A stretch of 64,000 nucleotides of DNA, taken from Pseudomonas hygromyciniae. GTDB taxonomy: Bacteria > Pseudomonadota > Gammaproteobacteria > Pseudomonadales > Pseudomonadaceae. The notes below the pieces were generated by a model, which had not been told where the DNA came from, did no database searches, and worked only from the letters and a program-made list of their open reading frames with translations. The DNA lies in the NCBI RefSeq assembly GCF_016925675.1, contig NZ_CP070506.1, positions 556,501 through 620,500 of the forward strand, read 5' to 3'. A program made the position numbers and the translations under genes. The first letter of the stretch is position 1. Each line of letters opens with the position of its first letter. This document shows, piece after piece, positions 1 to 9,154 of this stretch.

Positions 1-1
1 C

Positions 2-1039
2 TCGTCCGTGCTCAAGGACATCCTGTTTACTGCCTACAAGCTGGATCAGCAGGTACGTTTCACCCCGGTTTCCGAAGAGGATTACCAGCATTGGGTGGCC
101 GGCCAAGGCAAAAAACGCCATATCGTCACGCTGTTGACGCGCCGGGTGACCGCCGAACAATTGCAGCGGGTCAGTTCGATCACCGCGCAATATGGTCTGA
201 ACATCGATCATATCGACCGTCTGTCGGGCCGCATGCCGCTGGACATGCCGGCGGACCAGGGCAAGGGCTGTATCGAATTCTCGGTGCGCGGTGAGCCAGC
301 CGATCCGCAGGCATTGCGCGCCGAGTTCCTCAGCGTCGCCCAAGAGTTGAACGTCGATATCGCCTTTCAGGAAGACTCGCTGTTCCGTCGCAATCGCCGC
401 CTGGCGGTATTCGACATGGACTCGACCCTGATCGAAGCCGAGGTCATCGACGAGTTGGCCAAGGCTGCGGGCGTTGGCGAGCAAGTTTCCGCGATCACCG
501 AGCGCGCCATGGCGGGTGAGTTGGACTTTCGCGCCAGCTTCAAGGAGCGCCTGGCGCTGCTCAAGGGCCTGGACGTCAGCGTGCTGGATTCCATCGGCGC
601 GTCCCTGCGCTTGACCGAAGGTGCCGAGACCCTGTTCGCCGAACTCAAGCGCCTGGGCTACAAGACGGCGATTCTGTCGGGCGGCTTTACCTACTTCGCC
701 AAGCAATTGCAGGCCAAGCTGGGCATCGACTATGTGTTTGCCAACGAGCTGGAAGTGGTGGATGGCAAGGTGACGGGCGTGGCGGTCGAGCCGATTGTCG
801 ACGCACAACGCAAAGCTGACTTGCTCAAGGAACTGGCGCACAAGGAAGGTTTGCGTCTGGAGCAGACCATTGCGGTCGGCGACGGTGCCAACGACTTGCC
901 GATGCTGGCTATCGCCGGGTTGGGCGTGGCGTTCCGTGCCAAGCCGTTGGTCAAGCAATCGGCCAAGCAGGCGATTTCGACCTTGGGGTTGGACGGTGTG
1001 CTGTATCTGTTGGGCTTTCGCGACCGCGACGGCCAATAA
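2..1039 (+). CDS. serB: Phosphoserine phosphatase SerB (5' end outside window)
   Basis: Last step of serine synthesis: dephosphorylates phosphoserine in the cytosol. The frame is open from the first bases of the window, so the true start lies upstream. About 345 codons are visible, against roughly 400 in Pseudomonas SerB as I recall it. The N-terminal half is the ACT-like regulatory part. The C-terminal half is a HAD hydrolase with the catalytic FDMDSTLIEAE motif near visible residue 135, the SGGFTYF motif, and GDGANDLPML for Mg binding. The stop is followed directly by a REPIN. The first in-frame GTG at position 8 lies inside the conserved protein and should not be taken as the start. Confidence 0.95.
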   Translation, partial: SSVLKDILFTAYKLDQQVRFTPVSEEDYQHWVAGQGKKRHIVTLLTRRVTAEQLQRVSSITAQYGLNIDHIDRLSGRMPLDMPADQGKGCIEFSVRGEPADPQALRAEFLSVAQELNVDIAFQEDSLFRRNRRLAVFDMDSTLIEAEVIDELAKAAGVGEQVSAITERAMAGELDFRASFKERLALLKGLDVSVLDSIGASLRLTEGAETLFAELKRLGYKTAILSGGFTYFAKQLQAKLGIDYVFANELEVVDGKVTGVAVEPIVDAQRKADLLKELAHKEGLRLEQTIAVGDGANDLPMLAIAGLGVAFRAKPLVKQSAKQAISTLGLDGVLYLLGFRDRDGQ

Positions 1040-1060
1040 CGACAGGAACGCGGTCAAAAA

Positions 1061-1150
1061 TGTGGGAGCGGGCTTGCTCGCGAAGGCGGTGTGTCAGTCA
1101 ACTAAGGTGTCTACTGTCACACCGCTTTCGCGAGCAGGCCCGCTCCCACA
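1061..1150. repeat. REPIN (two REPs, TGTGGGAGC tips outward)
   Basis: A 90-bp inverted repeat. The left arm reads TGTGGGAGCGGGCTTGCTCG and the right arm is its near-complement ending in GCTCCCACA. Inner arms carry GGCGGTGTG / CACACCGC. It sits between the convergent serB and psd stops, where it could also act as a bidirectional terminator. Confidence 0.85.
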
Positions 1151-1172
1151 TTTGATTTTCGCTGTATTCGGA

Positions 1173-2033
1173 TCAGGCTTTTGGCAGCGCGATACCCTGG
1201 CCCATCTGCACCGGCGTGCCTGCCGCCAGCTCTTGCGCCCACTGCACCTGGCCTGGGCCAAACAGCACGATAGCCGTCGAACCCAGCTTGAAGCGCCCCA
1301 GTTCCGCGCCTTTTTCCAAGTGGATCGGCGCACGGGCGGCTTCGTCGTAACGGAAGGTTTTCAACTCGCGCTTGGGTGGTGTTACCAACCCAGCCCATAC
1401 GGTCTCGATCGACGCCACAATCATCGCGCCAACCAATACCACGGCCATCGGGCCGCGTTCGGTATCGAACAGGCAGACAACTCGCTCATTGCGCGCAAAC
1501 AACTCCGGCACGTTTTCGGCGGTGGTCTGGTTGACCGAGAAAATCCGCCCAGGCACGTAGACCATTTCCCGCAGGGTGCCGGCCAATGGCATGTGCACGC
1601 GGTGGTAGTCCTTCGGCGACAGGTAGATGGTGGCAAAGTCACCGCCCATGAAGGGCGCAGCAACGGCGGCGTCGCCACCGAGCAATTCCAGCACGCTGAA
1701 ACTGTGGCCCTTGGCCTGGAATACACGGCCATGCTCGATCGGGCCGAGCTGGCTGACCGCACCGTCTGCCGGGCTCAACACTGCGCCCGGGGTTGGGTCC
1801 AGTGGGCGCGCGCCGTCTTTCAAGGCGCGGGTGAAGAAGGCGTTGAAGTGCTCGTAAGCGGTCACGTCTTCCACCAGTGCCTGGGACATATCCACTTGGT
1901 AACGCTTGGCGAACCAGGTGGTGAAGGCATTCTTGAACCAGCGCACGCGGCACTCGGCAATGCAGCCGGCCAGGCGCGACAGCAGGTGATGGGGCAGCAG
2001 GTACTGGCTGAGGATAAACAAACGCTTTTTCAT
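1173..2033 (-). CDS. psd: Phosphatidylserine decarboxylase proenzyme
   Basis: Converts phosphatidylserine to phosphatidylethanolamine at the inner membrane. The 286-residue length is normal for the bacterial family. The LGST self-cleavage motif is visible near the C-terminus (Ser about residue 252). Cleavage there makes the pyruvoyl-bearing alpha chain, and [11 protein letters not shown] around the middle is another family block. The start ATG at 2033 gives [12 protein letters not shown]. The gene begins 16 bp after the rhdA stop on the same strand, so the two are probably co-transcribed. Confidence 0.95.
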   Translation of the reverse strand: MKKRLFILSQYLLPHHLLSRLAGCIAECRVRWFKNAFTTWFAKRYQVDMSQALVEDVTAYEHFNAFFTRALKDGARPLDPTPGAVLSPADGAVSQLGPIEHGRVFQAKGHSFSVLELLGGDAAVAAPFMGGDFATIYLSPKDYHRVHMPLAGTLREMVYVPGRIFSVNQTTAENVPELFARNERVVCLFDTERGPMAVVLVGAMIVASIETVWAGLVTPPKRELKTFRYDEAARAPIHLEKGAELGRFKLGSTAIVLFGPGQVQWAQELAAGTPVQMGQGIALPKA

Positions 2034-2049
2034 GAACTGTCCTTAAACC

Positions 2050-2865
2050 TTAAATCTCGACGGGGGTGTCGGGGTGGTTGCCCCATTCGCCCCAGGAACC
2101 GGCATAACCTTTGACTCGCGGATAACCGAGTGCCTTGGCCACCAGATAGGTGAAGCCAGAACGGTGGTGAGTCTGGCAGTGGGTAATGATTTCTTTGTCT
2201 TTGGTCAGGCCCAGGGCTTCGAGGATCTGCGGCATGTCGCGGCGGATCCGCAGGTTGCGCGGCTTGTCCATGCCGGCAGTCCACTCGAAGTTCACCGCGC
2301 CGGGAATATGCCCGCCTTTGGCAGCGAGGACTTTTTCGCCGGAGTACTCCAGCGGGCCACGGGCATCCCAGATGCCCAGGTCGGCCGCGCCGAGGCGGCT
2401 TTGCAGGTACTCGCGGGTGGCGGTGGGTTCGTCGTGCAGGGTCAGGCTGACCGGCCCTGTAACGGCGGCGGCGACCTCGGTGGACACCGGGTGCTGTTCA
2501 TCCAGCCAAGCCAGCAGGCCGCCATCGAGGTAGTGATATTTCTTGTGGCCGATCACGTCGAGCAACCAGATGAACCGCCCGGCCCAGCCGCCGCCTTCGT
2601 CGTCGTACACCACGTAGGTGGCATCCGGGGTGTGGCCCAGTTCGCCGAACAGCTTTTCCAGGTCGGCCTTGGCCGGCAGCAGCCCCGGTGCGGGTGGCTG
2701 GCCCAGTTGGGTGCGCTTGGGATCAACGAAGTGCGCGCCGGGGATATGCCCTTGGGCGTAGCGTGCGGCGCTGGTGAGGTCCACCAGAATCAACTGCTCG
2801 GCGGCGAGGCGATCCAGCAGATCGCTGGGCTCGATCACCAGCGGCAAGCCAGAAAAGTCAGGCAT
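2050..2865 (-). CDS. rhdA: Thiosulfate sulfurtransferase (rhodanese RhdA)
   Basis: Two-domain rhodanese that transfers sulfane sulfur from thiosulfate to acceptors such as cyanide. The chosen start is the ATG at 2865 (MPDFSGLPLV) behind a GGGAG ribosome site. A longer frame upstream has no good start. This gives 271 residues, the length I recall for the Azotobacter RhdA. The catalytic loop CQTHHRSG has its Cys at residue 230, matching that protein. The first domain lacks a catalytic Cys, as expected. It lies 16 bp upstream of psd and 58 bp downstream of the HDOD gene on the same strand. Confidence 0.93.
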   Translation of the reverse strand: MPDFSGLPLVIEPSDLLDRLAAEQLILVDLTSAARYAQGHIPGAHFVDPKRTQLGQPPAPGLLPAKADLEKLFGELGHTPDATYVVYDDEGGGWAGRFIWLLDVIGHKKYHYLDGGLLAWLDEQHPVSTEVAAAVTGPVSLTLHDEPTATREYLQSRLGAADLGIWDARGPLEYSGEKVLAAKGGHIPGAVNFEWTAGMDKPRNLRIRRDMPQILEALGLTKDKEIITHCQTHHRSGFTYLVAKALGYPRVKGYAGSWGEWGNHPDTPVEI

Positions 2866-2923
2866 GTGAGGTCTCCCGGGCACTAGGTTTGGGCGATAAA
2901 AGAGGGCGATTGTAACGCAAGCA

Positions 2924-4459
2924 TCAGGTGGTGCGGTTGGTAAAGCAGTGCAGGGCTTTCTCGATGCATTGGGCGGTTTTGCCGAAGGCCTGCACGGTGG
3001 TTTCGGAGAACGGCCCGCCACCCTGGTCGGCAATCATCAGCATCACCACCCGGCCATTACAACTCAGGGAACGCAACAGCAGGTGCTCGCCCACGAACAG
3101 ACGTCGCACTGAGGCAGGCAGCAGCGCCGCGAATTGTGCGTGATTGTCCGGGGTCAGGCGCACCTGCGCAGACTTCTCCAGCAGGCGTTGCAGCAGCGTG
3201 CTTTGTGCGGTCTCAAGGCTCAGGTTGGCGGCGTCCTTGGGCAGGCCGTCGACCTGATGCACGCGCAACGTGGCCAAGGCCTTGTCGGCCATCAGCAGCA
3301 TGACGCGCTGCATGCCGCTGGCCACCAGGGCTTCCTTGGCGCAGGTGGTCAAGTGCATGGCGTTGGCGAAGCGGCTCGGCTCTACCAACAACTCGCTGCA
3401 CCGCTTGCGCCAGATTGCCAGGGCTTCGGCTGTGGGTGGCGGTGCTGGCAGCAGGCCGCGATGCACACGCTGCACGTGCCACGGCCAGATCAGCGCCAAC
3501 GCCGGATGCCAGAGACCAGCGGTCAGGGTATGGCGGGCGCTGGTGGCGGCCTGTTGGTGCACTTGCTGCTGCACATCAGCCAGCGGTTGCTGCAGGTACA
3601 GCGCGGTAAGGTACTGCCAGCGCTGGGTGTGCGGGCAGGTCCAGGACTCTTGCGCCGCCAGTGCCATGCCATTGGCCAGTAGCACGGTGTTGGCCGGCTG
3701 GTTCAGCCAGCGGCGCAACGCGGGGTCGTCATCGAGTTTTTGCTGCTGGCTCAGCGGCACTTCATCGCGGGCGATGTGCAGGGCCTTGACCAGCAAGCGT
3801 TGTTCCTTGAGCAGCAGTTGGTAGCCCTGGGACACCCAGATGGGCAGGCGCCAGGCCTCGGTCAGCCCCAGGCACAGCTCCAGCAGGCGCACGCCAAACA
3901 GCTCCTGCTCGACCTTGCGTGCCGACTGGCCCTTGTGGATCACCCGCAGTTCCCATTCTTCCAGGAGCTTGGGGTAGGCCACGGCCATCGGCCACAGCGG
4001 CGAGAGAAACAGCAGGCTGCCCCAATGGATATCCTGCCAAAGGCGCGCCAGGCGGCTGGCGAACAGGCCGCTGGCTTGCTGCGAGGCATGTTGGCTGATC
4101 AGTTGCAGTTGGCGCAGGGCCACGGGGATTTCATTGAGTGGCACTGACGGCAGGCGCGCGAGCAATTCTTCGGTGCGCTTGAGGCCGAGGCGGTTGATCG
4201 CCACTTCAAGGTTTTCTGCGGGTTCTGCCAGGCTGCCGTGGGCCTGGTTGTTGGCTTCGCGCATGACGCTCAGGACCAGTGCCGGGCTGTCTTGCATCAG
4301 CTCTGCAATATCTCGCAACGAACGGCGGCTATCGCCGATGGCCTTGCACACGGCCATGTGGCTCGCTTGCGGGACGGGCAGGCGAATCTCGTCCAGGCGC
4401 TTTATCCAGCCAGCCAGAGAGTTGGGTTTTGTCGTTGGGACTGTCGTTTCGTTTGCCAT
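2924..4459 (-). CDS. HDOD domain protein
   Basis: 511 residues from the ATG at 4459 (MANETTVPTT). An upstream GTG/TTG in frame at 4492 is possible but has no better ribosome site. Residues about 20-110 match the HDOD pattern: a conserved proline-rich entry (LPVPQASHMA), SLRDIAELMQDSPALVLSVM, and NRLGLKRTEELL. The rest has no recognisable catalytic motif. HDOD proteins are usually signalling or regulatory proteins related to HD phosphohydrolases but without metal ligands. It is transcribed away from motAB, which starts 166 bp away, and towards rhdA-psd. A role in motility or stress signalling is a guess from position only. Confidence 0.8.
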   Translation of the reverse strand: MANETTVPTTKPNSLAGWIKRLDEIRLPVPQASHMAVCKAIGDSRRSLRDIAELMQDSPALVLSVMREANNQAHGSLAEPAENLEVAINRLGLKRTEELLARLPSVPLNEIPVALRQLQLISQHASQQASGLFASRLARLWQDIHWGSLLFLSPLWPMAVAYPKLLEEWELRVIHKGQSARKVEQELFGVRLLELCLGLTEAWRLPIWVSQGYQLLLKEQRLLVKALHIARDEVPLSQQQKLDDDPALRRWLNQPANTVLLANGMALAAQESWTCPHTQRWQYLTALYLQQPLADVQQQVHQQAATSARHTLTAGLWHPALALIWPWHVQRVHRGLLPAPPPTAEALAIWRKRCSELLVEPSRFANAMHLTTCAKEALVASGMQRVMLLMADKALATLRVHQVDGLPKDAANLSLETAQSTLLQRLLEKSAQVRLTPDNHAQFAALLPASVRRLFVGEHLLLRSLSCNGRVVMLMIADQGGGPFSETTVQAFGKTAQCIEKALHCFTNRTT

Positions 4460-4625
4460 GATTGGGGCGCGATCATCACTTGCGGTCAACACGCCCGGAG
4501 CGGGCCGAACTGGCTTTTCGCCTTAACGGGCTATAGTCTGGCGCAGTTTTGCCGATAAGTAGAAGAAGAGTTTTTAGATCTTCCGAATATGTCCATGAAC
4601 CCGACGGCGCAAGTACTCATCCCCT

Positions 4626-5477
4626 ATGGCTAAAATTATCGGCATCATCGTCGTCATCGCGAGCGTGCTCGGCGGATACGTTCTGTCCCACGGTAAAATT
4701 GCTGCGCTGATCCAGCCCTTCGAAGTGCTGATCATCGGCGGTGCGGCGTTTGGCGCTTTCCTGCAGGCTAACCCCGGCTACATGACGATGCACGTGGTCA
4801 AAAAGTCGCTGGGCATGTTCAGCTCGCGCTTTTCCCACACCTTCTACCTGGAAGTGCTGGGCCTGGTCTACGAGATCCTCAACAAGAGCCGCCGTGAAGG
4901 CATGATGGCTATCGAGGGGGATATCGAGGACGCTGCGGCCAGCCCGATCTTCGCCAAGTACCCGGCCGTGCTCAAAGACGACCGCATGACGGCCTACATC
5001 TGCGACTACCTGCGCATCATGTCCTCCGGCAACATGGCCCCGCACGAGCTGGAAGGCTTGTTCGACATGGAGCTGTTCAGCCTCAAGGAAGAACTCGAAC
5101 ACCCGTCCCACGCTGTGACCGGCATCGCCGACGGCATGCCCGGCTTCGGTATTGTCGCGGCAGTACTGGGTATCGTGGTGACCATGGCGTCTCTGGGCGA
5201 AGGCGACCAGGCCGCGATCGGCATGCACGTGGGTGCAGCGTTGGTGGGGACCTTCTTCGGTATTCTCGCGGCGTATGGTTTCTTTGGTCCGCTGGCCACC
5301 TCCCTGGCCCACGATGCCAAGGAAGAGCTCAATATCTACGAAGCCATCAAAGCGTCGCTGGTGGCATCCGCTTCCGGCATGCCGCCGTCCCTGGCCGTGG
5401 AGTTCGGGCGCAAAGTGTTGTATCCGAAGCATCGTCCGAGCTTTGCCGAGCTGGAACAAGCAGTTCGCGGTCGCTAA
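4626..5477 (+). CDS. motA: Flagellar stator protein MotA
   Basis: Proton-channel subunit of the flagellar stator. 283 residues with four membrane segments: about 2-22, 32-50, and two after residue 165 in the stretch GMPGFGIVAAVLGIVVTMAS and the following helix. The long cytoplasmic loop between segments 2 and 3 holds the charged residues that contact the rotor. The family block GMPPSLAVEFGRK lies near the C-terminus. It is separated from motB by only three bases, so the pair is one transcription unit. A TATAGT element at about 4532 could be a -10 box, but I see no convincing -35. Confidence 0.96.
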   Translation: MAKIIGIIVVIASVLGGYVLSHGKIAALIQPFEVLIIGGAAFGAFLQANPGYMTMHVVKKSLGMFSSRFSHTFYLEVLGLVYEILNKSRREGMMAIEGDIEDAAASPIFAKYPAVLKDDRMTAYICDYLRIMSSGNMAPHELEGLFDMELFSLKEELEHPSHAVTGIADGMPGFGIVAAVLGIVVTMASLGEGDQAAIGMHVGAALVGTFFGILAAYGFFGPLATSLAHDAKEELNIYEAIKASLVASASGMPPSLAVEFGRKVLYPKHRPSFAELEQAVRGR

Positions 5478-5480
5478 GCC

Positions 5481-6503
5481 ATGGAAAACAACCAGCCAAT
5501 CATCATCAAGCGCGTCAAGCGCTTCGCTGCCGGGCACCACGGCGGCGCCTGGAAAATTGCGTTTGCCGACTTTGCGACGGCGATGATGGCGTTCTTCCTG
5601 GTGCTGTGGCTGATGTCCACCGCGACGCCGGAACAGAAGATCGCCATTGCCGGTTATTTCAAGGATCCCATCGGCTTCTCCGAGAGTGGCACGCCGTTTG
5701 TGATCGACCTCGGTGGTTCGCCAGAGTTGGCTCCTGAGCGCACCATCAACCCGGAAGTGCAGACCGAAGCGCCCCAGGAAAACATCCCGATCGAACGCCA
5801 GACCGTCGAAAGCATGGCCGAACAGGTCGAGCAGGAACGCCTGGAATTGTTGCTGCAAGAACTGCAGAACAAGGTTGACGAGAATCCGCAACTGCAGAAA
5901 TTCAAGGATCAGATCCACTTCGAGATCACTCCGGACGGCTTGCGTATCCAGATCATGGATGCGGCCAGCCGACCGATGTTCGATTCTGGCAGTGCGCGCT
6001 TGAAGCCTTACTTCGAAGACATCCTGCTGGCCATGGCCGACACCATCAAGGCGGTGCCGAACAAGATCAGCGTCAGCGGCCACACCGATGCCAAGCCATA
6101 TTCGGGCCTGGGTGATTTCGGCAACTGGGAGCTGTCCGCCAACCGCGCCAACGCTGCGCGCCGTGCCCTGGTGGCCGGCAGTTATCCGGATACCCAGGTA
6201 GCGCGCGTGGTGGGTTTTGCGTCATCGCAGCTGTTTGATGTGAAGGACCCGTTCAACCCGATCAACCGGCGCATTGATATTGTGGTGCTGACCAAAAAGG
6301 CCCAGCGCGCCATTGAAGGTGAGCAGGGCGCCACACCGCCGGTACCGACCCAGGGCGATGGCGCACCGGGTGAAGTGCCGGTGGACCCGAACGCCCTGCC
6401 GCCAGAGCAGCAGCCGTTGCCGGCCCATGAGTTGCGCCAGAAGCTCAATCTGTTTGATGAGGGCGGGGTGAAGGCTCCCGGAGAAGCCCCGGCCGGGAGC
6501 TGA
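5481..6503 (+). CDS. motB: Flagellar stator protein MotB
   Basis: Stator partner of MotA that anchors the motor to peptidoglycan. 340 residues. There is a short basic cytoplasmic N-terminus, one membrane helix, and the proton-carrying Asp at residue 30 in FADFATAMMAFFLVLWLM. A linker follows, then an OmpA-like peptidoglycan-binding domain at roughly residues 150-275 (SGHTDAKPYS, NWELSANRANAARR, NPINRRIDIVVL). The tail after about 280 is proline- and glycine-rich and probably disordered. A REPIN follows 9 bp after the stop. Confidence 0.96.
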   Translation: MENNQPIIIKRVKRFAAGHHGGAWKIAFADFATAMMAFFLVLWLMSTATPEQKIAIAGYFKDPIGFSESGTPFVIDLGGSPELAPERTINPEVQTEAPQENIPIERQTVESMAEQVEQERLELLLQELQNKVDENPQLQKFKDQIHFEITPDGLRIQIMDAASRPMFDSGSARLKPYFEDILLAMADTIKAVPNKISVSGHTDAKPYSGLGDFGNWELSANRANAARRALVAGSYPDTQVARVVGFASSQLFDVKDPFNPINRRIDIVVLTKKAQRAIEGEQGATPPVPTQGDGAPGEVPVDPNALPPEQQPLPAHELRQKLNLFDEGGVKAPGEAPAGS

Positions 6504-6512
6504 TGCGCTTTG

Positions 6513-6636
6513 TGTAGGAGCGGGCTTGTGTGGGGGCGGGCTTGCCCGCGAAGACGTCGGCCCAGTAAACATTGAGGTTGGCTGACCCACCGCTTTCGCG
6601 AGCAAGCCCGCTCCCACACAAGCCCGCTCCCACACA
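6513..6636. repeat. REPIN with doubled terminal arms
   Basis: An inverted repeat with GTAGGAGCGGGCTTG then GTGGGGGCGGGCTTGCCCGCG on the left. The right side has CGCGAGCAAGCCCGCTCCCA followed by a second AAGCCCGCTCCCACA. Each arm tip is present twice in tandem, unlike the other copies in the window. It lies between the convergent motB and rsgA stops. Confidence 0.75.
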
Positions 6637-6652
6637 TGCGTGTGCCTACAAC

Positions 6653-7684
6653 TTAATAGCTGCTCTCTGGCAAGCTGGCGATGATCGAGCGATAGCTGTT
6701 CATCCGCTGCTGCTGCACGCGCCCGTCTTCCAAGGCCTTGAGCAAGGCACAGCCCGGCTCGCGATCGTGCTTGCAGTCGCGGAAGCGGCAGGTGCCGATC
6801 AAGTCGTTGAACTCGATGAAACCGGCCTCCACATCGCTGCGGCTGACGTGGCCCAGGCCGAACTCACGGATGCCCGGTGAGTCGATCAACTCGCCACCGC
6901 CCGGGAAGTGAAACAGGCGAGCGGTGGTGGTGGTGTGCGTGCCCTGGCCAGACAACTCCGACAGCGGACCGACGCGGGTCTCGACTTCCGGCAACAGGCT
7001 GTTGACCAGCGACGACTTGCCCACGCCCGACTGGCCGACGAACACGCTGATGCGCCCGTCCAACTGCTGTTGCAGCTGTTCCATGCCATTGCCATGGTGC
7101 GCCGAGACTTCCAGTACCGGGTAACCCAGATGCCGGTAAACCGCGAGCAGCGCATTCAGCGCTGGCGCGTTGTGTTCGTCGATCAAGTCGAATTTGTTCA
7201 ACAGCAGCAGCGGGCGGATGCCGGCGTGTTCGGCAGCCACCAGGTAGCGGTCGATCAGGTTGGCGTGGGGCTCGGGCAGCGGGGCGAAGACGATGACAAT
7301 CATGTCGACGTTGGCCGCTACCGGCTTGAGTTGGCCGCGGCTGTCGGGGCGACGCAGTTCGGTGGTGCGCGGCAGTTGCGCGACGATCACCCCGATACCC
7401 TGGTTGCCGGCACGCCAGACCACCTTGTCGCCGGTTACCAGCGCGGGCAGGTTGGCGCGCAGGTGGCAGCGGAACACTGCGCCGGCCAGTTCGCCTTCCA
7501 GGGCTTCGACTTCGACCTGCACCCCAAAGTGTGCGATCACCAGGCCCGTTTGTTCGGGGCCCAGATCGCCGCCCTCCAGCGCTTCCACGGCAGAGGACTC
7601 ACGTTTGGCGGCGCGGGCAGCGCGTTCACCCTGGATTTTTTCGATGCGCCAGTTTTGGCGGCGGTTGAGCTGGCGTTTGGCCAT
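6653..7684 (-). CDS. rsgA: Ribosome small subunit GTPase RsgA
   Basis: Circularly permuted GTPase that checks late 30S assembly. The 343-residue frame begins at the ATG at 7684 ([13 protein letters not shown]), the usual RsgA start. The open frame runs further upstream, across orn, only because of base composition. Domains in order: OB fold (about 30-110), permuted G domain with NKFD (G4) before [12 protein letters not shown] (G1) and DSPGIREF (G3), then a zinc-finger helix with [14 protein letters not shown] supplying Cys and His ligands. Divergent from orn with a 108-bp gap, the arrangement I recall in other gammaproteobacteria. Confidence 0.95.
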   Translation of the reverse strand: MAKRQLNRRQNWRIEKIQGERAARAAKRESSAVEALEGGDLGPEQTGLVIAHFGVQVEVEALEGELAGAVFRCHLRANLPALVTGDKVVWRAGNQGIGVIVAQLPRTTELRRPDSRGQLKPVAANVDMIVIVFAPLPEPHANLIDRYLVAAEHAGIRPLLLLNKFDLIDEHNAPALNALLAVYRHLGYPVLEVSAHHGNGMEQLQQQLDGRISVFVGQSGVGKSSLVNSLLPEVETRVGPLSELSGQGTHTTTTARLFHFPGGGELIDSPGIREFGLGHVSRSDVEAGFIEFNDLIGTCRFRDCKHDREPGCALLKALEDGRVQQQRMNSYRSIIASLPESSY

Positions 7685-7792
7685 TGGTGTTCCGTGTCGA
7701 TAATGCAAAAGGTTGGGTAAAACGGTCGCGAGTCTAGCACGCCGCCGCCTGCTAAACTGCGCAGCTACGCCAAGGTGCCAAGGAACTACGAC

Positions 7793-8335
7793 ATGCAAAA
7801 CCCACAAAACCTGATTTGGATCGATCTGGAAATGACCGGTCTGAATCCTGACACCGACGTCATCATCGAGATGGCGACCATTGTCACCGACAGCAACCTC
7901 AACACCTTGGCCGAAGGTCCGGTGATCGCCATCCACCATAGCGACGCGGTGTTGGCCACTATGGACGAATGGAACACCCGCACCCACGGCAACTCGGGCC
8001 TGACCCAGCGTGTGCGCGACAGCCGCATCAGCATGGCCGAGGCTGAGGCCGAGACGATTGCCTTCCTGGAAAAATGGGTGCCCAAGGGCAAGTCGCCGAT
8101 CTGTGGCAACAGCATCTGCCAGGACCGCCGCTTCCTCTATACCCATATGAAGGCGCTGGAAAGCTACTTCCACTACCGCAACCTTGATGTGTCGACCTTG
8201 AAAGAACTGGCTGCGCGCTGGGCGCCGGAGGTCAAGGACAGCTTCCACAAGGGCAGCACCCACCTGGCCCTGGACGATATCCGCGAGTCGATTGCCGAGC
8301 TGCAGCATTACCGCAAGCATTTCATCAAGGCCTGA
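7793..8335 (+). CDS. orn: Oligoribonuclease
   Basis: 3'-5' exonuclease that degrades 2-5 nt RNAs and the pGpG left from c-di-GMP turnover. 180 residues from the ATG at 7793 ([10 protein letters not shown]), behind AAGGAA. A start 18 bp earlier in frame lacks a ribosome site. DEDDh signatures are visible: [10 protein letters not shown] near the N-terminus, the conserved [11 protein letters not shown] block, and HLALDDI near the C-terminus. The length equals that of E. coli Orn. Divergent from rsgA. Confidence 0.96.
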   Translation: MQNPQNLIWIDLEMTGLNPDTDVIIEMATIVTDSNLNTLAEGPVIAIHHSDAVLATMDEWNTRTHGNSGLTQRVRDSRISMAEAEAETIAFLEKWVPKGKSPICGNSICQDRRFLYTHMKALESYFHYRNLDVSTLKELAARWAPEVKDSFHKGSTHLALDDIRESIAELQHYRKHFIKA

Positions 8336-8369
8336 TCCTACCGTTTGGCAGGTTTGTTGTGGGTATGTC

Positions 8370-8500
8370 GTGGCGAGCGGGTTTGCCCCCGCTGGGGCGC
8401 GCAGCGGCCCTAATTCAGCCACTGCAACCCTTCGGTCGGATATCATCGCCCACTATCGGGGCTGCTACGCAGCCCAGCGCGGGGCAAGCCCGCTCGCCAC
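8370..8500. repeat. Long palindromic repeat, GTGGCGAGCGGG family
   Basis: Arms GTGGCGAGCGGG and CCCGCTCGCCAC lie about 130 bp apart. Inner complementary blocks (GCTGGGGCGCGCAGC and GCTGCTACGCAGCCC) could fold into a long branched hairpin. The tip differs from the TGTGGGAGC family; a second, disrupted member lies at 46496-46770. It occupies most of the 207-bp gap before the TRIC-like gene. Confidence 0.7.
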
Positions 8501-8542
8501 AACACGCCCGCTCTGCACAATATTCTTGCAAGGATCGCCATC

Positions 8543-9154
8543 ATGCTGTTGATGCTCTACCTCATCGCCATCACCGCCGAAGCCATGACCGGTGCCTTGT
8601 CCGCCGGTCGGCGCGGCATGGATTGGTTTGGCGTGGTGCTGATCGCGTGCGTCACAGCTCTTGGCGGCGGTTCGGTGCGTGATGTGCTGCTCGGCCACTA
8701 CCCGCTGACCTGGGTCAAGCACCCGGAATATCTGGTGCTGACTTCGGTTGCGGCCTTGGTGACGATCTTTATCGCGCCACTGATGCGCCATTTGCGCTCG
8801 TTGTTTTTGGCGCTGGACGCCGTGGGCCTGGTGGCCTTCACTCTGATCGGCTGCATGACGGCCCTGGAAATGGGCCACGGCATGTTGGTGGCCTCGGTCA
8901 GCGGCGTGATTACCGGGGTGTTTGGCGGCATCCTGCGGGATATCTTCTGCAACGACATTCCGCTGATCTTCCGCCGCGAACTGTATGCCAGCGTGTCGTT
9001 CCTCGCGGCCTGGTGCTACATGCTGTGCATCTACCTCGAACTGCCCAGTGAGCAAGCTATCCTGCTCACCCTGTTCAGCGGTTTTCTGTTACGCCTGCTG
9101 GCGATCCGCTTTCATTGGGAAATGCCCAAGTTCGTCTACAACGACGAGCACTGA
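8543..9154 (+). CDS. TRIC-type cation channel family membrane protein (YadS/YicG-like)
   Basis: 203 residues, almost entirely hydrophobic, with about seven membrane helices in two repeated units. Each unit carries the family glycine motif: ALGGGSVRDVLLG near residue 40 and VFGGILRDIFCNDIP near residue 125. This is the UPF0126 family, now known as trimeric intracellular cation channels. In bacteria these are thought to pass K+. The start ATG at 8543 follows AAGGATCGCC. Its 3' end overlaps the 3' end of the convergent queG by 19 bp. Confidence 0.85.
   Translation: MLLMLYLIAITAEAMTGALSAGRRGMDWFGVVLIACVTALGGGSVRDVLLGHYPLTWVKHPEYLVLTSVAALVTIFIAPLMRHLRSLFLALDAVGLVAFTLIGCMTALEMGHGMLVASVSGVITGVFGGILRDIFCNDIPLIFRRELYASVSFLAAWCYMLCIYLELPSEQAILLTLFSGFLLRLLAIRFHWEMPKFVYNDEH

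Noticed and set aside
1061..1150. Repeated palindromes across the window as a possible CRISPR
   Set aside because: Copies are dispersed singly between genes, are inverted pairs, and have no regular spacer array.
4542..4556. TGGCGCAGTTTTGC before motA as a sigma-54 promoter
   Set aside because: GG and GC are 9 bases apart instead of 10, and the flanking bases match poorly.
4617..6083. A 488-codon open frame antisense to motA-motB
   Set aside because: Same explanation; motA and motB are unmistakable on the plus strand.
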